A stretch of DNA of 64,000 nucleotides from Halomonas salinarum (GCF_012062845.1 NZ_WWNB01000002.1:186001-250000); one strand, 5' to 3'. Counted from the first letter of the stretch, positions 25,436-35,148 are shown. Notes: a model not told the origin generated them from the letters alone. A program made the numbers and translations.

Positions 25436-28285
25436 ATGGACAAGACCTACCAACCCGAACAGATCGAAACCCGCTGGTATGAGCGCTGGGAAGCCGACAA
25501 CCGCTTCGCGCCTTCCGGTGAGGGGCAGCCCTTCTCGATCATGATTCCGCCGCCCAACGTGACCGGCAGCCTGCACATGGGTCATGCCTTCCAGGACACC
25601 ATCATGGACACCCTGACGCGCTGGAAGCGGATGCAGGGCAACAACACCCTGTGGCAGGTAGGCACCGACCACGCCGGCATCGCGACGCAGATGCTGGTCG
25701 AGCGCAAGCTCGCCGCCGAGACAGGCCAGACGCGCCATGATCTGGGCCGCGAGGACTTCACTAACAAGATCTGGGAGTGGAAGCAGGAATCCGGCGGCCA
25801 CATCACCCGCCAGCTGCGCCGCATGGGCGCCAGCGTCGACTGGAGCCGTGAGCGCTTCACCATGGATGACGGCTTCTACAAGGCGGTACAGGAAGTCTTC
25901 GTGCGCCTCTATGAAGAGGACCTGGTGTATCGCGGCAAGCGTCTCGTCAACTGGGACCCGACCCTGCACACCGCGATCTCCGATCTCGAAGTCGAGAACC
26001 GCGAGCAGCAGGGCCAGTTCTGGCACTTCCGCTATCCGCTGGCCGATGGCGTGACCACCGATGACGGCCAAGATCATCTGATCGTCGCTACCACCCGTCC
26101 CGAGACCCTGCTCGGCGATACCGGTGTCGCGGTCAACCCTCATGACCCGCGCTTCGCCTCGCTGATCGGCAAGTTCATCGATCTGCCGCTGGTGGGCCGG
26201 CGCATCCCTATCGTTGCCGACGAACACGCCGACATGGACAAGGGTTCGGGCTGCGTGAAGATCACGCCGGCGCATGACTTCAACGACTATGAAGTCGGCA
26301 AGCGCCAGGGCCATCTGCTGATCAACGTGATGACCCAGGACGCCAAGATCCGTGAACAGGCCGAGATCTTCGACCTGCTGGGCCGTCCGCAGCCGGATGA
26401 GGATGCCAGCCTGCCGGCCGCCTATGCGGGGCTCGACCGCTTCGCCGCCCGCGAGGCGCTGGTCGCCGACATGGAGGCCGCGGGTCTGCTCGAAAAAGTC
26501 GAGGCCGTCACCAACACCCTGCCCTACGGCGACCGCTCGGGCGATGTCATCGAACCCCTGCTGACCGATCAGTGGTTCGTGGCCGTCGAGGAGCTGGCCA
26601 AGCCGGCCATCGCCGCGGTCGAGAACGGCGACATCGAGTTCGTGCCCAAGAACTACGAGAACATGTACTTCGCCTGGATGCGCGACCTGCAGGATTGGTG
26701 CATCTCCCGCCAGCTGTGGTGGGGCCATCGCATCCCGGCCTGGTATGACGCCGATGGCCGCGTCTACGTCGGCCGCACCGAGGCTGAGGTGCGCGACAAG
26801 CACGACCTCGGTGGCGATGTGGCGCTTACCCAGGACGAAGACGTGCTGGACACCTGGTTCAGCTCGGGGCTCTGGACCTTCGGCACCCTCGGCTGGCCCG
26901 AACAGACCCCGGAGCTTGCCACCTTCCACCCGTCGAGCGTGCTGGTCACCGGCTTCGACATCATCTTCTTCTGGGTCGCCCGGATGATCATGATGACGCT
27001 GAAATTCACCGACGAGGTGCCCTTCAAGAAGGTCTACGTCCACGGCCTGGTGCGCGATGGCCAGGGCCAGAAGATGTCCAAGTCCAAGGGCAACGTGCTC
27101 GACCCCATCGACCTGATCGACGGCATCAGCCTCGATGATCTGGTCGAGAAGCGTACCGGCAACATGATGCAGCCGCAGAAGGCCAAGGCGATCGCCAAGG
27201 CCACCCGCGCCGAATTCAGCGAGGGCATCGAGCCCCATGGCACCGATGCGCTGCGCTTCACCTTCCTGTCTCAGGCCACCACCGGGCGCGACATCAAGTT
27301 CGACATGGGCCGCCTGGACGGTTACCGCAACTTCTGCAACAAGCTGTGGAACGCCTCGCGCTACGTGCTGATGAACGCCGAGGGCCAGGACACGGGGCTC
27401 GACCCTCAGGCAGAGATCGAGCTATCGCTTGCTGATCGCTTCATCATCTCGCGCCTGCAACAGACCGAGGCTCAGGTTACCAAGGCGCTTGAGGAATTCC
27501 GTTTCGACCATGCTTCCCAGGCGCTCTACGATTTCGTCTGGAACGAGTACTGCGACTGGTACCTGGAGCTTTCCAAGCCGGTACTGTGGGACGAAACCGC
27601 CAGCGACGCCGCCAAGCGTGGCACCCGCCGCACCCTGGTGCGCGTGCTGGAAGCCATCCTGCGCCTGGCGCACCCGATGATGCCTTTCATCTCCGAGGAG
27701 ATCTGGCAGAGGGTCGCCCCGCTTGCCGGCATCGACACCGCGGCCTCGCCCTCGATCATGACCCAGCCCTGGCCCGTGGCCGAGGACGCCAAGATCGACG
27801 AGCAGGCGACTCGCGACATCGAGTGGCTGAAAGGCGTGATCATCGCCGTGCGCAACGTCCGCGCCGAGATGAATATTCCACCCGGCAAGACCCTCGACGT
27901 GCTGCTGACCAAGGGCAATGCCGGCGACCGCGAGCGTCTGGAGGCCAATCGGCGGTTCCTTGCGAAGCTCGCCAAGCTCGAGAGCGTCAGCTGGCTCGAC
28001 GACCCGGCCGACGCACCGCTGTGTGCCACCCAGCTGGTCGGCGAGATGGAAGTGCTGGTGCCGATGGCCGGCCTGATCGACAAGGAGGTGGAACTCGCGC
28101 GCCTGGCCAAGGAGATCGAGAAGCAGGACAAGCTGATCACCGGCACCGAGAAGAAGCTCGGCAACGAGAGCTTCACCGCCAAGGCCCCCGAGGCCGTGGT
28201 GCAGAAGGAGCGCGACAAGCTGGCTGACTTCAAGGCGGCCCGCGCCCTGCTCGCCGAGCAGCGCGACAAGATTGCCGCGCTTTAA
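25436..28285 (+). CDS. valS: Valyl-tRNA synthetase
   Basis: A class I aminoacyl-tRNA synthetase of 949 aa that charges tRNA-Val. The HIGH-type motif is [14 protein letters not shown] (about residues 40-53), and KMSKSKGN lies at about residues 545-552. The editing domain lies between them. The C-terminal coiled coil, rich in Lys/Glu (about 880-949), is the ValS tRNA-binding arm. The start is [11 protein letters not shown]; an upstream in-frame extension is not conserved. Confidence 0.96.
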   Translation: MDKTYQPEQIETRWYERWEADNRFAPSGEGQPFSIMIPPPNVTGSLHMGHAFQDTIMDTLTRWKRMQGNNTLWQVGTDHAGIATQMLVERKLAAETGQTRHDLGREDFTNKIWEWKQESGGHITRQLRRMGASVDWSRERFTMDDGFYKAVQEVFVRLYEEDLVYRGKRLVNWDPTLHTAISDLEVENREQQGQFWHFRYPLADGVTTDDGQDHLIVATTRPETLLGDTGVAVNPHDPRFASLIGKFIDLPLVGRRIPIVADEHADMDKGSGCVKITPAHDFNDYEVGKRQGHLLINVMTQDAKIREQAEIFDLLGRPQPDEDASLPAAYAGLDRFAAREALVADMEAAGLLEKVEAVTNTLPYGDRSGDVIEPLLTDQWFVAVEELAKPAIAAVENGDIEFVPKNYENMYFAWMRDLQDWCISRQLWWGHRIPAWYDADGRVYVGRTEAEVRDKHDLGGDVALTQDEDVLDTWFSSGLWTFGTLGWPEQTPELATFHPSSVLVTGFDIIFFWVARMIMMTLKFTDEVPFKKVYVHGLVRDGQGQKMSKSKGNVLDPIDLIDGISLDDLVEKRTGNMMQPQKAKAIAKATRAEFSEGIEPHGTDALRFTFLSQATTGRDIKFDMGRLDGYRNFCNKLWNASRYVLMNAEGQDTGLDPQAEIELSLADRFIISRLQQTEAQVTKALEEFRFDHASQALYDFVWNEYCDWYLELSKPVLWDETASDAAKRGTRRTLVRVLEAILRLAHPMMPFISEEIWQRVAPLAGIDTAASPSIMTQPWPVAEDAKIDEQATRDIEWLKGVIIAVRNVRAEMNIPPGKTLDVLLTKGNAGDRERLEANRRFLAKLAKLESVSWLDDPADAPLCATQLVGEMEVLVPMAGLIDKEVELARLAKEIEKQDKLITGTEKKLGNESFTAKAPEAVVQKERDKLADFKAARALLAEQRDKIAAL

Positions 28286-28427
28286 GCACTTGATGCCACC
28301 CGGGGCCGTGGCTGAACACGCGGCTCCGGTACCGGTCGGAAAGCCTATGGTCAGGGTCAGGGACTGGGGTTTAAGTATCGGCCCCGCTGCTCGCCAGAAT
28401 CCTGGCCGCAGCTGATGCTCCCATCAA

Positions 28428-28459
28428 CGACAACGCCGCCCCAGGGGGCGGCGTTGTCG
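28428..28459. terminator. Hairpin between valS and the META lipoprotein gene
   Basis: A perfect 14-bp stem (CGACAACGCCGCCC / GGGCGGCGTTGTCG) with a 4-nt loop sits between converging genes, so it can serve both. No long T-run. Confidence 0.72.
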
Positions 28460-28514
28460 TATCCGATCCCCTGACGGGTGATCGTATGGCGCTGACTTTG
28501 TCAGACTGACGCTA

Positions 28515-28967
28515 TCAATTGGCGCGCCTGAAGCCACCCAGCACTCTGCTGTCGCGTCCGAAAAGCACCAGCCGGTCATGATCGATCAGGTAGCGGTAGG
28601 CGCCGCTCAGCATGGCATCGACCCGTTGTGCATCATCGCCATGGGGACATGCCATGCGCGTCGAGGCGAGGTTCTCGACGATGAAGCGATTGCCGCTCTC
28701 AAGGTGCAGCTCACCGGTGATACGGTTACACCCGTTGCTGCCTACCAGGCGCAGTTCGCCGCCCTGGCGCACTGCCTCGAAATAGGGCGTATTCGCGTGA
28801 TCCCAGCGCTCGTTCGTGCCCAGCAGCAACAGGTTCCAACGCGGCCCAATCACCGGCGACGCTTCTGTGGCTGTCGCACTATCCTGATCGTAGTCCGGCG
28901 CGGGAGCGCTACTGCAGCCCGCCAGCAGGCCCGTTAGTACGGCGCCTATCAACCATCCCTTGCGCAT
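28515..28967 (-). CDS. META-domain lipoprotein (HslJ-like)
   Basis: 150 aa. The N-terminus is a lipoprotein signal peptide with lipobox LLAGC (Cys18). The remainder is a META domain with the conserved GSNGCNRITGEL (about 77-88) and the TRMACP segment. E. coli HslJ is a heat-inducible META lipoprotein linked to novobiocin resistance. Monocistronic. Confidence 0.82.
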   Translation of the reverse strand: MRKGWLIGAVLTGLLAGCSSAPAPDYDQDSATATEASPVIGPRWNLLLLGTNERWDHANTPYFEAVRQGGELRLVGSNGCNRITGELHLESGNRFIVENLASTRMACPHGDDAQRVDAMLSGAYRYLIDHDRLVLFGRDSRVLGGFRRAN

Positions 28968-29140
28968 ATTGGCTCCTTCTGGTCCGTCACTTGCTCATTC
29001 ATTGGGTTGGAAAACCGTCGCGGTCGCTTCACAGGGACTCTTGTATACTGGCCATAGCTGCCTCGCAAGACGCCGTGCGAACAAATCGAAAAGCACGAAT
29101 CGAACACTCAAGGGATGATCGACAGACAAGGAGAGACTCC

Positions 29141-29545
29141 ATGCTTAACGCCCTCCACAACGACGCCGTCGGCAAACTGATCCTGCGTATCGCCGTTGGC
29201 GGTCTGATATTGCTTCACGGCTTCGCCAAGCTGACCCACCCGGAAACCATGAGCTGGATCAGCGGCCTGCTTGATGGCTACGGCTTGCCGCGGTTTCTGG
29301 CCTATGGCGTGCTGATCGGCGAGATCGTCGCCCCGGTGATGGCCATCGTCGGCTGGCAGACCCGGCTGGCGGGTCTGCTGATGGCCGGCAACATGTTGGT
29401 GGCCTTCGTGCTGGTGCATACCGGCGAGTTGTTCACATTGAGCGACAGCGGTGGTTGGGCACTGGAGCTACAGGGTATGTTTCTTGCCGGCAGCCTGGCG
29501 CTGATCTTCCTCGGCAGTGGTCGCCTGGCGATGCGTCCGGACTGA
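29141..29545 (+). CDS. DoxX-family membrane protein
   Basis: 134 aa with four hydrophobic segments; LLHGFAKLTHPETM (about 23-36) and YGVLIGEIVAPVMAIVG are typical of the DoxX/YphA family. Some members associate with thiol or oxidative stress systems, but no reaction is known. ATG follows AAGGAGAGACTCC. A terminator follows 17 bp after the stop. Confidence 0.85.
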   Translation: MLNALHNDAVGKLILRIAVGGLILLHGFAKLTHPETMSWISGLLDGYGLPRFLAYGVLIGEIVAPVMAIVGWQTRLAGLLMAGNMLVAFVLVHTGELFTLSDSGGWALELQGMFLAGSLALIFLGSGRLAMRPD

Positions 29546-29562
29546 TTCGTCTGGACCGACTC

Positions 29563-29594
29563 GCACGGCCTGGTTCGCAAAGACCAGGCCGTGC
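29563..29594. terminator. Hairpin between the DoxX gene and gloA
   Basis: A perfect 12-bp stem (GCACGGCCTGGT / ACCAGGCCGTGC) with an 8-nt loop separates converging genes. Confidence 0.72.
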
Positions 29595-29620
29595 GGGACA
29601 GGTCATGAACACCCCCTGTC

Positions 29621-30061
29621 TTACCAGCTGCCGGTGTTTTCCATCGACGCCCACGGCTCCTTGGCCGGCAGCGCATCGCCCGCCTGCAAGAGCTCGACGG
29701 AGATGCCGTCAGGGCTCTTCACGAAGGCCATGTGACCATCGCGGGGTGGCCGGTTGATGGTCACCCCATTGGCTTGTAAATGCTCGCAGAGGGCATAGAT
29801 ATCATCGACACGGTAAGCCAGATGACCGAAGTTGCGCCCACCGGTGTACTCCTCGGGGTCCCAGTTATGGGTCAACTCGATCATCGGCGCGCGATCCTCG
29901 CGAGCCCGGGTCTCATCGTCTGGTGCGGCGAGAAATACCAGCGTGAAACGCCCCTTTTCGCTGTCCTTGCGGCTGATCTCGGTGAGCCCCAGCAGATCGC
30001 AGTAGAAATGCAACGAGGCATCAAGGTCACTGACCCGAACCATGGTGTGAAGATATTGCAT
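29621..30061 (-). CDS. gloA: Lactoylglutathione lyase (glyoxalase I)
   Basis: Converts the hemithioacetal of methylglyoxal and glutathione to S-lactoylglutathione. The 146-aa VOC-fold protein shows all four metal ligands in the expected motifs: YLHTMVRV (His), MIELTHNW (Glu), GHLAYRVDD (His) and ISVELLQ (Glu). The start is MQYLHTM, with AGGAG about 9 nt upstream. Confidence 0.9.
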   Translation of the reverse strand: MQYLHTMVRVSDLDASLHFYCDLLGLTEISRKDSEKGRFTLVFLAAPDDETRAREDRAPMIELTHNWDPEEYTGGRNFGHLAYRVDDIYALCEHLQANGVTINRPPRDGHMAFVKSPDGISVELLQAGDALPAKEPWASMENTGSW

Positions 30062-30212
30062 CGACCTTTCTCCTGGTAACGAAATGCACAAGACAATGTA
30101 CGACGATCAAAAGGATCGACGAAACGCGTATCATCGATGCCTGTCCCCTAACACTCAGGCCTTTATCCTGAACCGATGAGGGCAAGCGACAAGACGTTGA
30201 GACAGCCGCGCG

Positions 30213-30310
30213 CTAAACGGCATTAGCTAAACGACGCTGATCTGAACGACGCTGACCTGAACGACGCTTAGTTGAACAACCTGAGTTGAACGACCCAGAG
30301 CTGAAAGACC
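30213..30310. repeat. Imperfect 14-15-bp tandem repeat before the glycosylase gene
   Basis: About seven units of the type CTGAACGACGCTGAC follow each other (for example CTAAACGACGCTGAT, CTGAACGACGCTGAC, CTGAACGACGCTTAG, TTGAACGACCCAGAG), ending 12 bp before the start codon of the next gene. Confidence 0.8.
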
Positions 30311-30322
30311 ACAGGAGCCCTC

Positions 30323-30856
30323 TTGGCTGATTACTGCGACCTGGCGCCCGGGCATCCGTTCCATGGGCCCTACCACGACCACGATTACGGCTTTCCGGTC
30401 GAGGATGACGCGACTTTGTTCGAGCGACTGGTGCTTGAAATCAACCAGGCGGGGTTGTCATGGCTGACCGTGCTCAAGAAGCGCGAGGCCTTTTTCGAGG
30501 CCTTCAGAGGCTTCGATATCGACCGGGTCGCGGCCTTCGATGATGATGACAGGGCGCGACTGCTAAGCGATGCCAGCATCATACGCAACCGCCTGAAGGT
30601 CGACGCGGCGATCCACAATGCTCAGGTGGTCCAGCAGCTTCAGCAGGAATACGGCAGCTTTCGTGCCTGGCTCGACGCCCATCACCCTCGCCCCCACGGC
30701 GACTGGGTGAAACTCTTCAAGCGTACATTCCGCTTCACCGGCCCCGAGATCGTCAACGAGTTTCTGATGAGTACCGGCTACCTGTCCGGCGCCCACCGCG
30801 ACGACTGCCCGGTGCAGGCCCAGGTGCTGGCGGCTGCTCCGCCCTGGGCGCGCTGA
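30323..30856 (+). CDS. DNA-3-methyladenine glycosylase I-type protein
   Basis: 177 aa of the Tag family (helix-hairpin-helix-like glycosylase that removes 3-methyladenine). The body matches (YHDHDYGFPVEDDATLFERL, INQAGLSWLTVLKKREAF, DASIIRNRLKVDAAIHNA), and the C-terminal HRDDCPV fits the Tag zinc site. The start is TTG with AGGAG 5-6 nt upstream and no nearby ATG. The N-terminus is MADYCDL, rather than the usual RCxW. It lies directly behind the tandem repeat. Confidence 0.8.
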   Translation: MADYCDLAPGHPFHGPYHDHDYGFPVEDDATLFERLVLEINQAGLSWLTVLKKREAFFEAFRGFDIDRVAAFDDDDRARLLSDASIIRNRLKVDAAIHNAQVVQQLQQEYGSFRAWLDAHHPRPHGDWVKLFKRTFRFTGPEIVNEFLMSTGYLSGAHRDDCPVQAQVLAAAPPWAR

Positions 30857-30900
30857 ACGCCTTCTGCCCCGCGGCCTTGCCTCAACATGCTACACACAGC

Positions 30901-30909
30901 TTATCCACA
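30901..30909 (+). promoter_or_regulatory. Consensus DnaA box
   Basis: TTATCCACA is an exact match to the DnaA 9-mer, between two genes. A single box is not evidence of an origin. Confidence 0.4.
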
Positions 30910-30961
30910 GCCACGTGGCTTACCCAACCGCTCGCCGCGAGCGCTTAACGAGGTGTCATAA

Positions 30962-32032
30962 ATGGACTCAGTCACCCAGATGCTGCTCGGCAGCGCGGTC
31001 GGCGGAACCGTGCTCGGGCGACAACTCGGCCGCAAGGCGGTCATCGGCGGCGCCCTGCTCGGCACCTTGCCCGACCTTGATGTGATGATCGACTTCGGCG
31101 ATGCCGTGGCCGACTACACCTACCATCGCGGCTTCAGCCATTCACTGTTCGTGCTGGCAGGCCTTGCCGGGCTACTCTCAGTGCTTACTGCAAGGCTTAC
31201 GCGCTGGCGTGCCGGGGGTGTTACCTCGATCACACTCGGCCACTGGTGGCTCTTTTTCACCCTCTGCCTGCTGACACACCCCTTGCTGGACGCTTTCACT
31301 ACCTACGGCACCCAGCTCTGGTGGCCACTGACCACGCCGCCGGTCAGCTGGGCCTCGATTTTCATCATCGACCCGCTCTACACCCTGCCTCTGCTGGTAG
31401 CAGCGCTGGTGAGCCTGGTCGGCGGCCGGGTGTTGACGCCAAGCAGAATAGGGCTGGCCCTGTCTTGCGCCTACCTGGCCTTCGGCCTGGTCGCCAAAAC
31501 GATCATCGATGACCGGCTGGCCCCGGTGCTTGCCGAACGTGGCCTTGAGGACGCCCCGCGTCTGGTTCAGCCCACGCCCTTCAATACCCTGCTGTGGCGA
31601 GCCACTGTCATCGATGGCGAGGTCTACCATGAGACGCTGGTCAGCCTTCTTGACGATACCGCACCCCGACTCGAGACCTTCCGGCGCGGGACAGAGCTCG
31701 AAGAGGCGGCCCTGGCAACCGTCGACGGGGCGCGACTGAGCTGGTTCGCTGGCCCCTTCCTTCGCTATGACCGCCGGGAACTGAGCGGTGATACCACGCT
31801 GATCGCGACCGACCTGCGCCTCGGTTTTCCCGGCTTTCATCCCTTTACCTTCACGCTTGCCAAGCGCGAAGGAAGCGACTGGCAGCCGGTAGCAAGCCGG
31901 CAACTCGAAGAAGCGTCTCGCGATACCCGACAGGCACTCGACCATTTGGCCCGCCGGGCCCTGAATCAGGCGCCGCTTTGCCTCGGCGACTATGTGGCCA
32001 AGTCCCTGGCTATCGAGACCCGCAGCTGCTGA
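30962..32032 (+). CDS. Membrane-bound metal-dependent hydrolase (DUF457/YdjM family)
   Basis: 356 aa. The N-terminal 200 residues hold about five hydrophobic segments and the family's metal-binding motifs: LPDLDVMIDFGD (about 36-47), HRGFSHSLF (about 55-63) and HPLLDAFTTYGT (about 104-115). The C-terminal 150 residues form a soluble beta-rich domain. Members include YdjM and YfhO-type proteins of uncertain substrate; hydrolysis is inferred from family naming only. ATG lies just after GAGGTG. Confidence 0.8.
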   Translation: MDSVTQMLLGSAVGGTVLGRQLGRKAVIGGALLGTLPDLDVMIDFGDAVADYTYHRGFSHSLFVLAGLAGLLSVLTARLTRWRAGGVTSITLGHWWLFFTLCLLTHPLLDAFTTYGTQLWWPLTTPPVSWASIFIIDPLYTLPLLVAALVSLVGGRVLTPSRIGLALSCAYLAFGLVAKTIIDDRLAPVLAERGLEDAPRLVQPTPFNTLLWRATVIDGEVYHETLVSLLDDTAPRLETFRRGTELEEAALATVDGARLSWFAGPFLRYDRRELSGDTTLIATDLRLGFPGFHPFTFTLAKREGSDWQPVASRQLEEASRDTRQALDHLARRALNQAPLCLGDYVAKSLAIETRSC

Positions 32033-32134
32033 TGCTGAAGTAGCGCGCTTCCGGGCTCTCATCATGCAGCGTGACGAGACTGGAGCCGCGCGTTCGTTAC
32101 CCCGGGATATAAAACACCATGTCACATAACGCAT

Positions 32135-32172
32135 GAAAAAAGCTCGGCCCCGACAATCGTCGGGGCCGAGCT
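32135..32172 (-). terminator. Intrinsic terminator after azoR
   Basis: On the minus strand a perfect 14-bp stem (AGCTCGGCCCCGAC / GTCGGGGCCGAGCT) with a 4-nt loop is followed by TTTTTT, a textbook Rho-independent terminator. Confidence 0.92.
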
Positions 32173-32232
32173 CATTTCAACCATTGCGTACAGACTCAAC
32201 GGGACACGTTCTGTCGAGGTGTCAGCCAAATA

Positions 32233-32850
32233 CTAGAAACGCTCGATGTAGCTGTCGATGGCCTGGTGCGCTTCCTTCATGGTAGCGGCGGCATGCTTTT
32301 CGCCCATGGCCAGACCTTCGGCGAAGATCATTTCCACGTCGCTGATGCCCATCAGGCCAAGCATCGACTTGAGGTGCGGCGTCTGGGAATCCATCTCGGT
32401 GCCCACGTACTGGCCGCCACGGGTGGTCATCACTAGGGCACGCTTGCCCTCGACCAGGCCTTGCGGGCCGTTTTCGGTGTAGCGGAAGGTCTGGCCGGAA
32501 CGCAGGATGCGATCGAACCAGGCCTTGAGCTGAGAGGGAATGCCCAGGTTGTAGAGCGGGACCGCCAGCACCAGAACGTCATGCTCAAGCAGCTCTTCAA
32601 TCAGTTCATCGGAGCGCTTGAGCAGTTCGGCCTGCTTGGCACTGCGCTCGGCGCTATCCGTGCCCCAGCTGGATAGCTCATCGATATCCAGGTGCGGCAG
32701 TTCGTTAGCTACCAGATCGCGCTCGGTCACCGTGACATCATCTCGCCCCTCGAGGCTCTGCATGAAATGGCCGGCCAGCGCACGGGACTGGCTGTTATCG
32801 CCGAGAATGGAAGAGGTGACGACAAGTACCTTGGTGGATGAGGCGGTCAT
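32233..32850 (-). CDS. azoR: FMN-dependent NADH:quinone oxidoreductase/azoreductase
   Basis: A 205-aa flavodoxin-fold enzyme of the AzoR family, which reduces quinones and azo bonds with NAD(P)H. The FMN-binding N-terminal block is VTSSILGDNSQSRALAGHF (about 11-29). VPLYNLGIPSQLKAWFDRI (about 97-115) and MTTRGGQY (about 143-150) are family-typical. The start is the ATG after AAGGAG. Transcribed alone, with a strong terminator downstream. Confidence 0.9.
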   Translation of the reverse strand: MTASSTKVLVVTSSILGDNSQSRALAGHFMQSLEGRDDVTVTERDLVANELPHLDIDELSSWGTDSAERSAKQAELLKRSDELIEELLEHDVLVLAVPLYNLGIPSQLKAWFDRILRSGQTFRYTENGPQGLVEGKRALVMTTRGGQYVGTEMDSQTPHLKSMLGLMGISDVEMIFAEGLAMGEKHAAATMKEAHQAIDSYIERF

Positions 32851-32997
32851 GAGCATCTCCTTGAAAGCAGGGGTGTTAATCGGTAAGGCCCATTTTAGAT
32901 GCACGCCATGACATGAAAAGCGCAAAAATACGCGTCTTCCATGCGATAAAATAGAATGAATCCTCACCCACCCTGGCTAGCGTCTGTGCGCGTTGCT

Positions 32998-33825
32998 TCA
33001 GGGGGCAATGCCCTGCCCACAGCCGTGATAGGTCTCTCCATCAACCTCGAGCGTCACCCGCACCGGAAAGGGCTTGCCACTCATGCTGTCAAAGCAGGCC
33101 CGCGCGTCGAGCTCCAGCTTGAAGGGCGTATCGGCGCGACCGCTGGCAAGCGTCACACGCCCCCGCTCGTTGTCCAGCGAGGTGACACGATAAGGCGCCT
33201 CGATTTCACGCTCGCCGTAGTCGAGCAGCAGCGCCAGGCGCGGGGCATCGTGGGCCAGCCGTACCGTCCAGCCGGGCTCATTGCCACGACCGTGGAACAT
33301 CACGCCGGGTCGCTGAGCACGGGTCAATGCCGCACGCGTCTGGTCGCGCTCACACTCGAGGCGGCCGCGGTCGCTTTCCACCATGGCCGTTTCCCCCTTC
33401 TCCCAGAAGCTCAGGTCCCCCTTCACATAGCGACTGCCGGAGGCAACCACCGCTGGCGTCAGCCGATAGGCATCATAGGCCGACCACAGCCGTAACTCCC
33501 CCTGCGGAAAGGCCGTAACCAGATCCTGGGCCGGCATGCAGCGCCAGGCTTCGAAGCGCTCGGCATCGCCCGCGAAGAAGGCCGATGGCATCAGCGGCGC
33601 CTTGGTCGCATCGCTTGCCTTGGTCGCATCGTCCTTTTCCGTGTCCGGGGACGTGCTGACATCGCTGACGGTGGGCGGTGTCTGGTCAAGCGAAGGGGTG
33701 CCGGCACAGCCGGCAAGCAGCGCGCTCAGGCCAAGCGCTATCGCCGGCAGAGAGCGGGATACCCCGCGGGGTGTGAAAGCAGATACGGCGGCGCCAAAAG
33801 GTGCAGAGCGAGACAGCAAGGGCAT
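32998..33825 (-). CDS. Lipoprotein with MliC-type and COG3650-type domains
   Basis: 275 aa. After a signal peptide with lipobox ALLAGC comes a Thr/Asp-rich linker. An MliC-like domain follows (AYRLTPAVVASGSRYVKGDL, then FWEKGETAMVE), the fold of the membrane-bound inhibitor of C-type lysozyme. A C-terminal COG3650-like domain has the marker GNEPGWTVRL and the Cys pair ACFDSMSGKPFPVRV/YHGCGQ. Outer-membrane attachment and lysozyme inhibition are inferred from the family. ATG follows GGAGGTTGT. Confidence 0.8.
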   Translation of the reverse strand: MPLLSRSAPFGAAVSAFTPRGVSRSLPAIALGLSALLAGCAGTPSLDQTPPTVSDVSTSPDTEKDDATKASDATKAPLMPSAFFAGDAERFEAWRCMPAQDLVTAFPQGELRLWSAYDAYRLTPAVVASGSRYVKGDLSFWEKGETAMVESDRGRLECERDQTRAALTRAQRPGVMFHGRGNEPGWTVRLAHDAPRLALLLDYGEREIEAPYRVTSLDNERGRVTLASGRADTPFKLELDARACFDSMSGKPFPVRVTLEVDGETYHGCGQGIAP

Positions 33826-33941
33826 ACAACCTCCTTGTCGGTTGAAAAGTCCTGATCGAATAATGCCTGATCGGCTCAAGCATAACAGGGGCCGGCTCCC
33901 TTGGCGCCGCCCCCTGCATGGCGATGGCGTGCAGTCACCGC

Positions 33942-34099
33942 TCAGCCATCGTGGCGGCGCAACAGCACCTGGGCGTAGACGGACAGGACGGCCTCGAGTG
34001 CCGCCTGGTCGATAGCGTGATTCCAGTAGGCGTCGGTGGCTTTCTTCAGTTCGCGGTCGGGCCGATCCGTGGGTAGCCGAGAAGATAGGCCAGCGCCAT
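33942..34099 (-). pseudogene. metE: Remnant of metE (cobalamin-independent methionine synthase)
   Basis: The ATG behind AGGAA starts MALAYLLGYPRIGP, the MetE N-terminus, but the frame stops after 17 codons. Adding one base after codon 13 restores DRELKKATDAYWNHAIDQAA, the next conserved MetE block. After about 40 residues similarity ends and the second frame stops 18 codons later. More than 700 residues of a normal MetE (about 750) are missing. It is divergent from metR, exactly where metE normally sits. Confidence 0.82.
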
Positions 34100-34233
34100 G
34101 GTTATTCCTGTGCGCAATTAAGAGATACACTTAACAATGCATTCGCCATAAGCGATGAAGGCGGTCTCGCTGGCCACCACGGGTGAACCAAACTAAATTA
34201 TCTAATCTACAACATGAAAAGCGCTCACACCTC

Positions 34234-35148
34234 ATGCTGGAACTCCGTCACCTTCGTACCCTGATAGCCCTGCGTGATGCCGGCTCGCTGGTGGAAGCCG
34301 CCGAGCGCGTTCACCTGACCCAGTCCGCGCTATCCCATCAGCTCAAGGATCTCGAGGAACGCCTGGGCAACCCGCTGTTCCTGCGCAAGACCCGCCCCGT
34401 GGAGTTCACCCGCGCTGGCCAGCGACTGCTGGCGCTGGCCGAGCAGATTCTGCCCGAGGTGCGCATGGCCGAGCGGGACCTGGCGCGACTCGCCGGCGAT
34501 GAGCGTGGCCGACTGCACATGGCCATCGAGTGTCATAGCTGCTTCCAGTGGCTGATGCCGACCATCGACTATTTCCGCGATCACTGGCCCGAGGTCGAAG
34601 TCGATATCCCCAGTGGCCACAACTTCGACCCGCTGCCGGCATTGGCCCGGGAACAGCTCGATCTGGTCATCACCGCGGACCCGCAGCCACTATCCGGCGT
34701 GCACTATGAGCCGCTGTTTCGTTATGAGGGGCTGCTGGCGGTGGCCAAGCAACATCGCCTGGCCGGCAGGGCCTGGATAAAACCGGAAGAGCTCGTCGAC
34801 GAGACCCTGATTACCTATCCGGTGGAACATTCGCGTCTGGATGTCTTTACCCAGTTCCTCGACCCCGCCGGCCTGCGGCCGCGCGAAGTACGCACCGCCG
34901 AGCTGACCATCATGATGATGCAACTCGTGGCCAGTGGACGCGGCGTCTGTGCGCTGCCCAGCTGGGCACTGACGGAATACCTGGAACGCGACTATGTGCG
35001 CGGCGTGGCGCTGGGCGAGCAGGGCATGTGGAGCACGCTGTTCGCGGCAATCCGTGAGGACAGCCGCGATGCACCCTGGATGGAAGATTTTCTGCGCACC
35101 GCGCGCGAGACCTCGTTCGCGGTGCTTGAGGGCATCAAGCCGGCGTGA
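34234..35148 (+). CDS. metR: LysR-type regulator MetR
   Basis: A 304-aa LysR-family activator that uses homocysteine as co-inducer for methionine genes. The helix-turn-helix is LRTLIALRDAGSLVEAAERV with LTQSALSHQLKDLEERLG. The effector domain carries the MetR-type IECHSCFQWLMP (about 95-106), ITADPQPLSGVHYEPLF and TYPVEHSRLDVF. ATG of MLELRHLRTL is chosen; a GTG frame 17 codons upstream is not conserved. The neighbouring metE is only a remnant. The 3' end overlaps that of the kinase gene by 14 bp. Confidence 0.92.
   Translation: MLELRHLRTLIALRDAGSLVEAAERVHLTQSALSHQLKDLEERLGNPLFLRKTRPVEFTRAGQRLLALAEQILPEVRMAERDLARLAGDERGRLHMAIECHSCFQWLMPTIDYFRDHWPEVEVDIPSGHNFDPLPALAREQLDLVITADPQPLSGVHYEPLFRYEGLLAVAKQHRLAGRAWIKPEELVDETLITYPVEHSRLDVFTQFLDPAGLRPREVRTAELTIMMMQLVASGRGVCALPSWALTEYLERDYVRGVALGEQGMWSTLFAAIREDSRDAPWMEDFLRTARETSFAVLEGIKPA

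Noticed and set aside
25385..27238. Long open frame (617 codons) antisense to valS
   Set aside because: It mirrors valS codon bias in a GC-rich genome; valS motifs are complete on the other strand and the antisense product looks like no known protein.
30213..30310. Tandem repeat as a CRISPR array
   Set aside because: Units are about 15 bp and contiguous, with no unique spacers and no cas genes.
30901..30909. Single DnaA box as a replication origin
   Set aside because: One box only; no AT-rich unwinding region, no box cluster and no dnaA/gidA-type neighbours.
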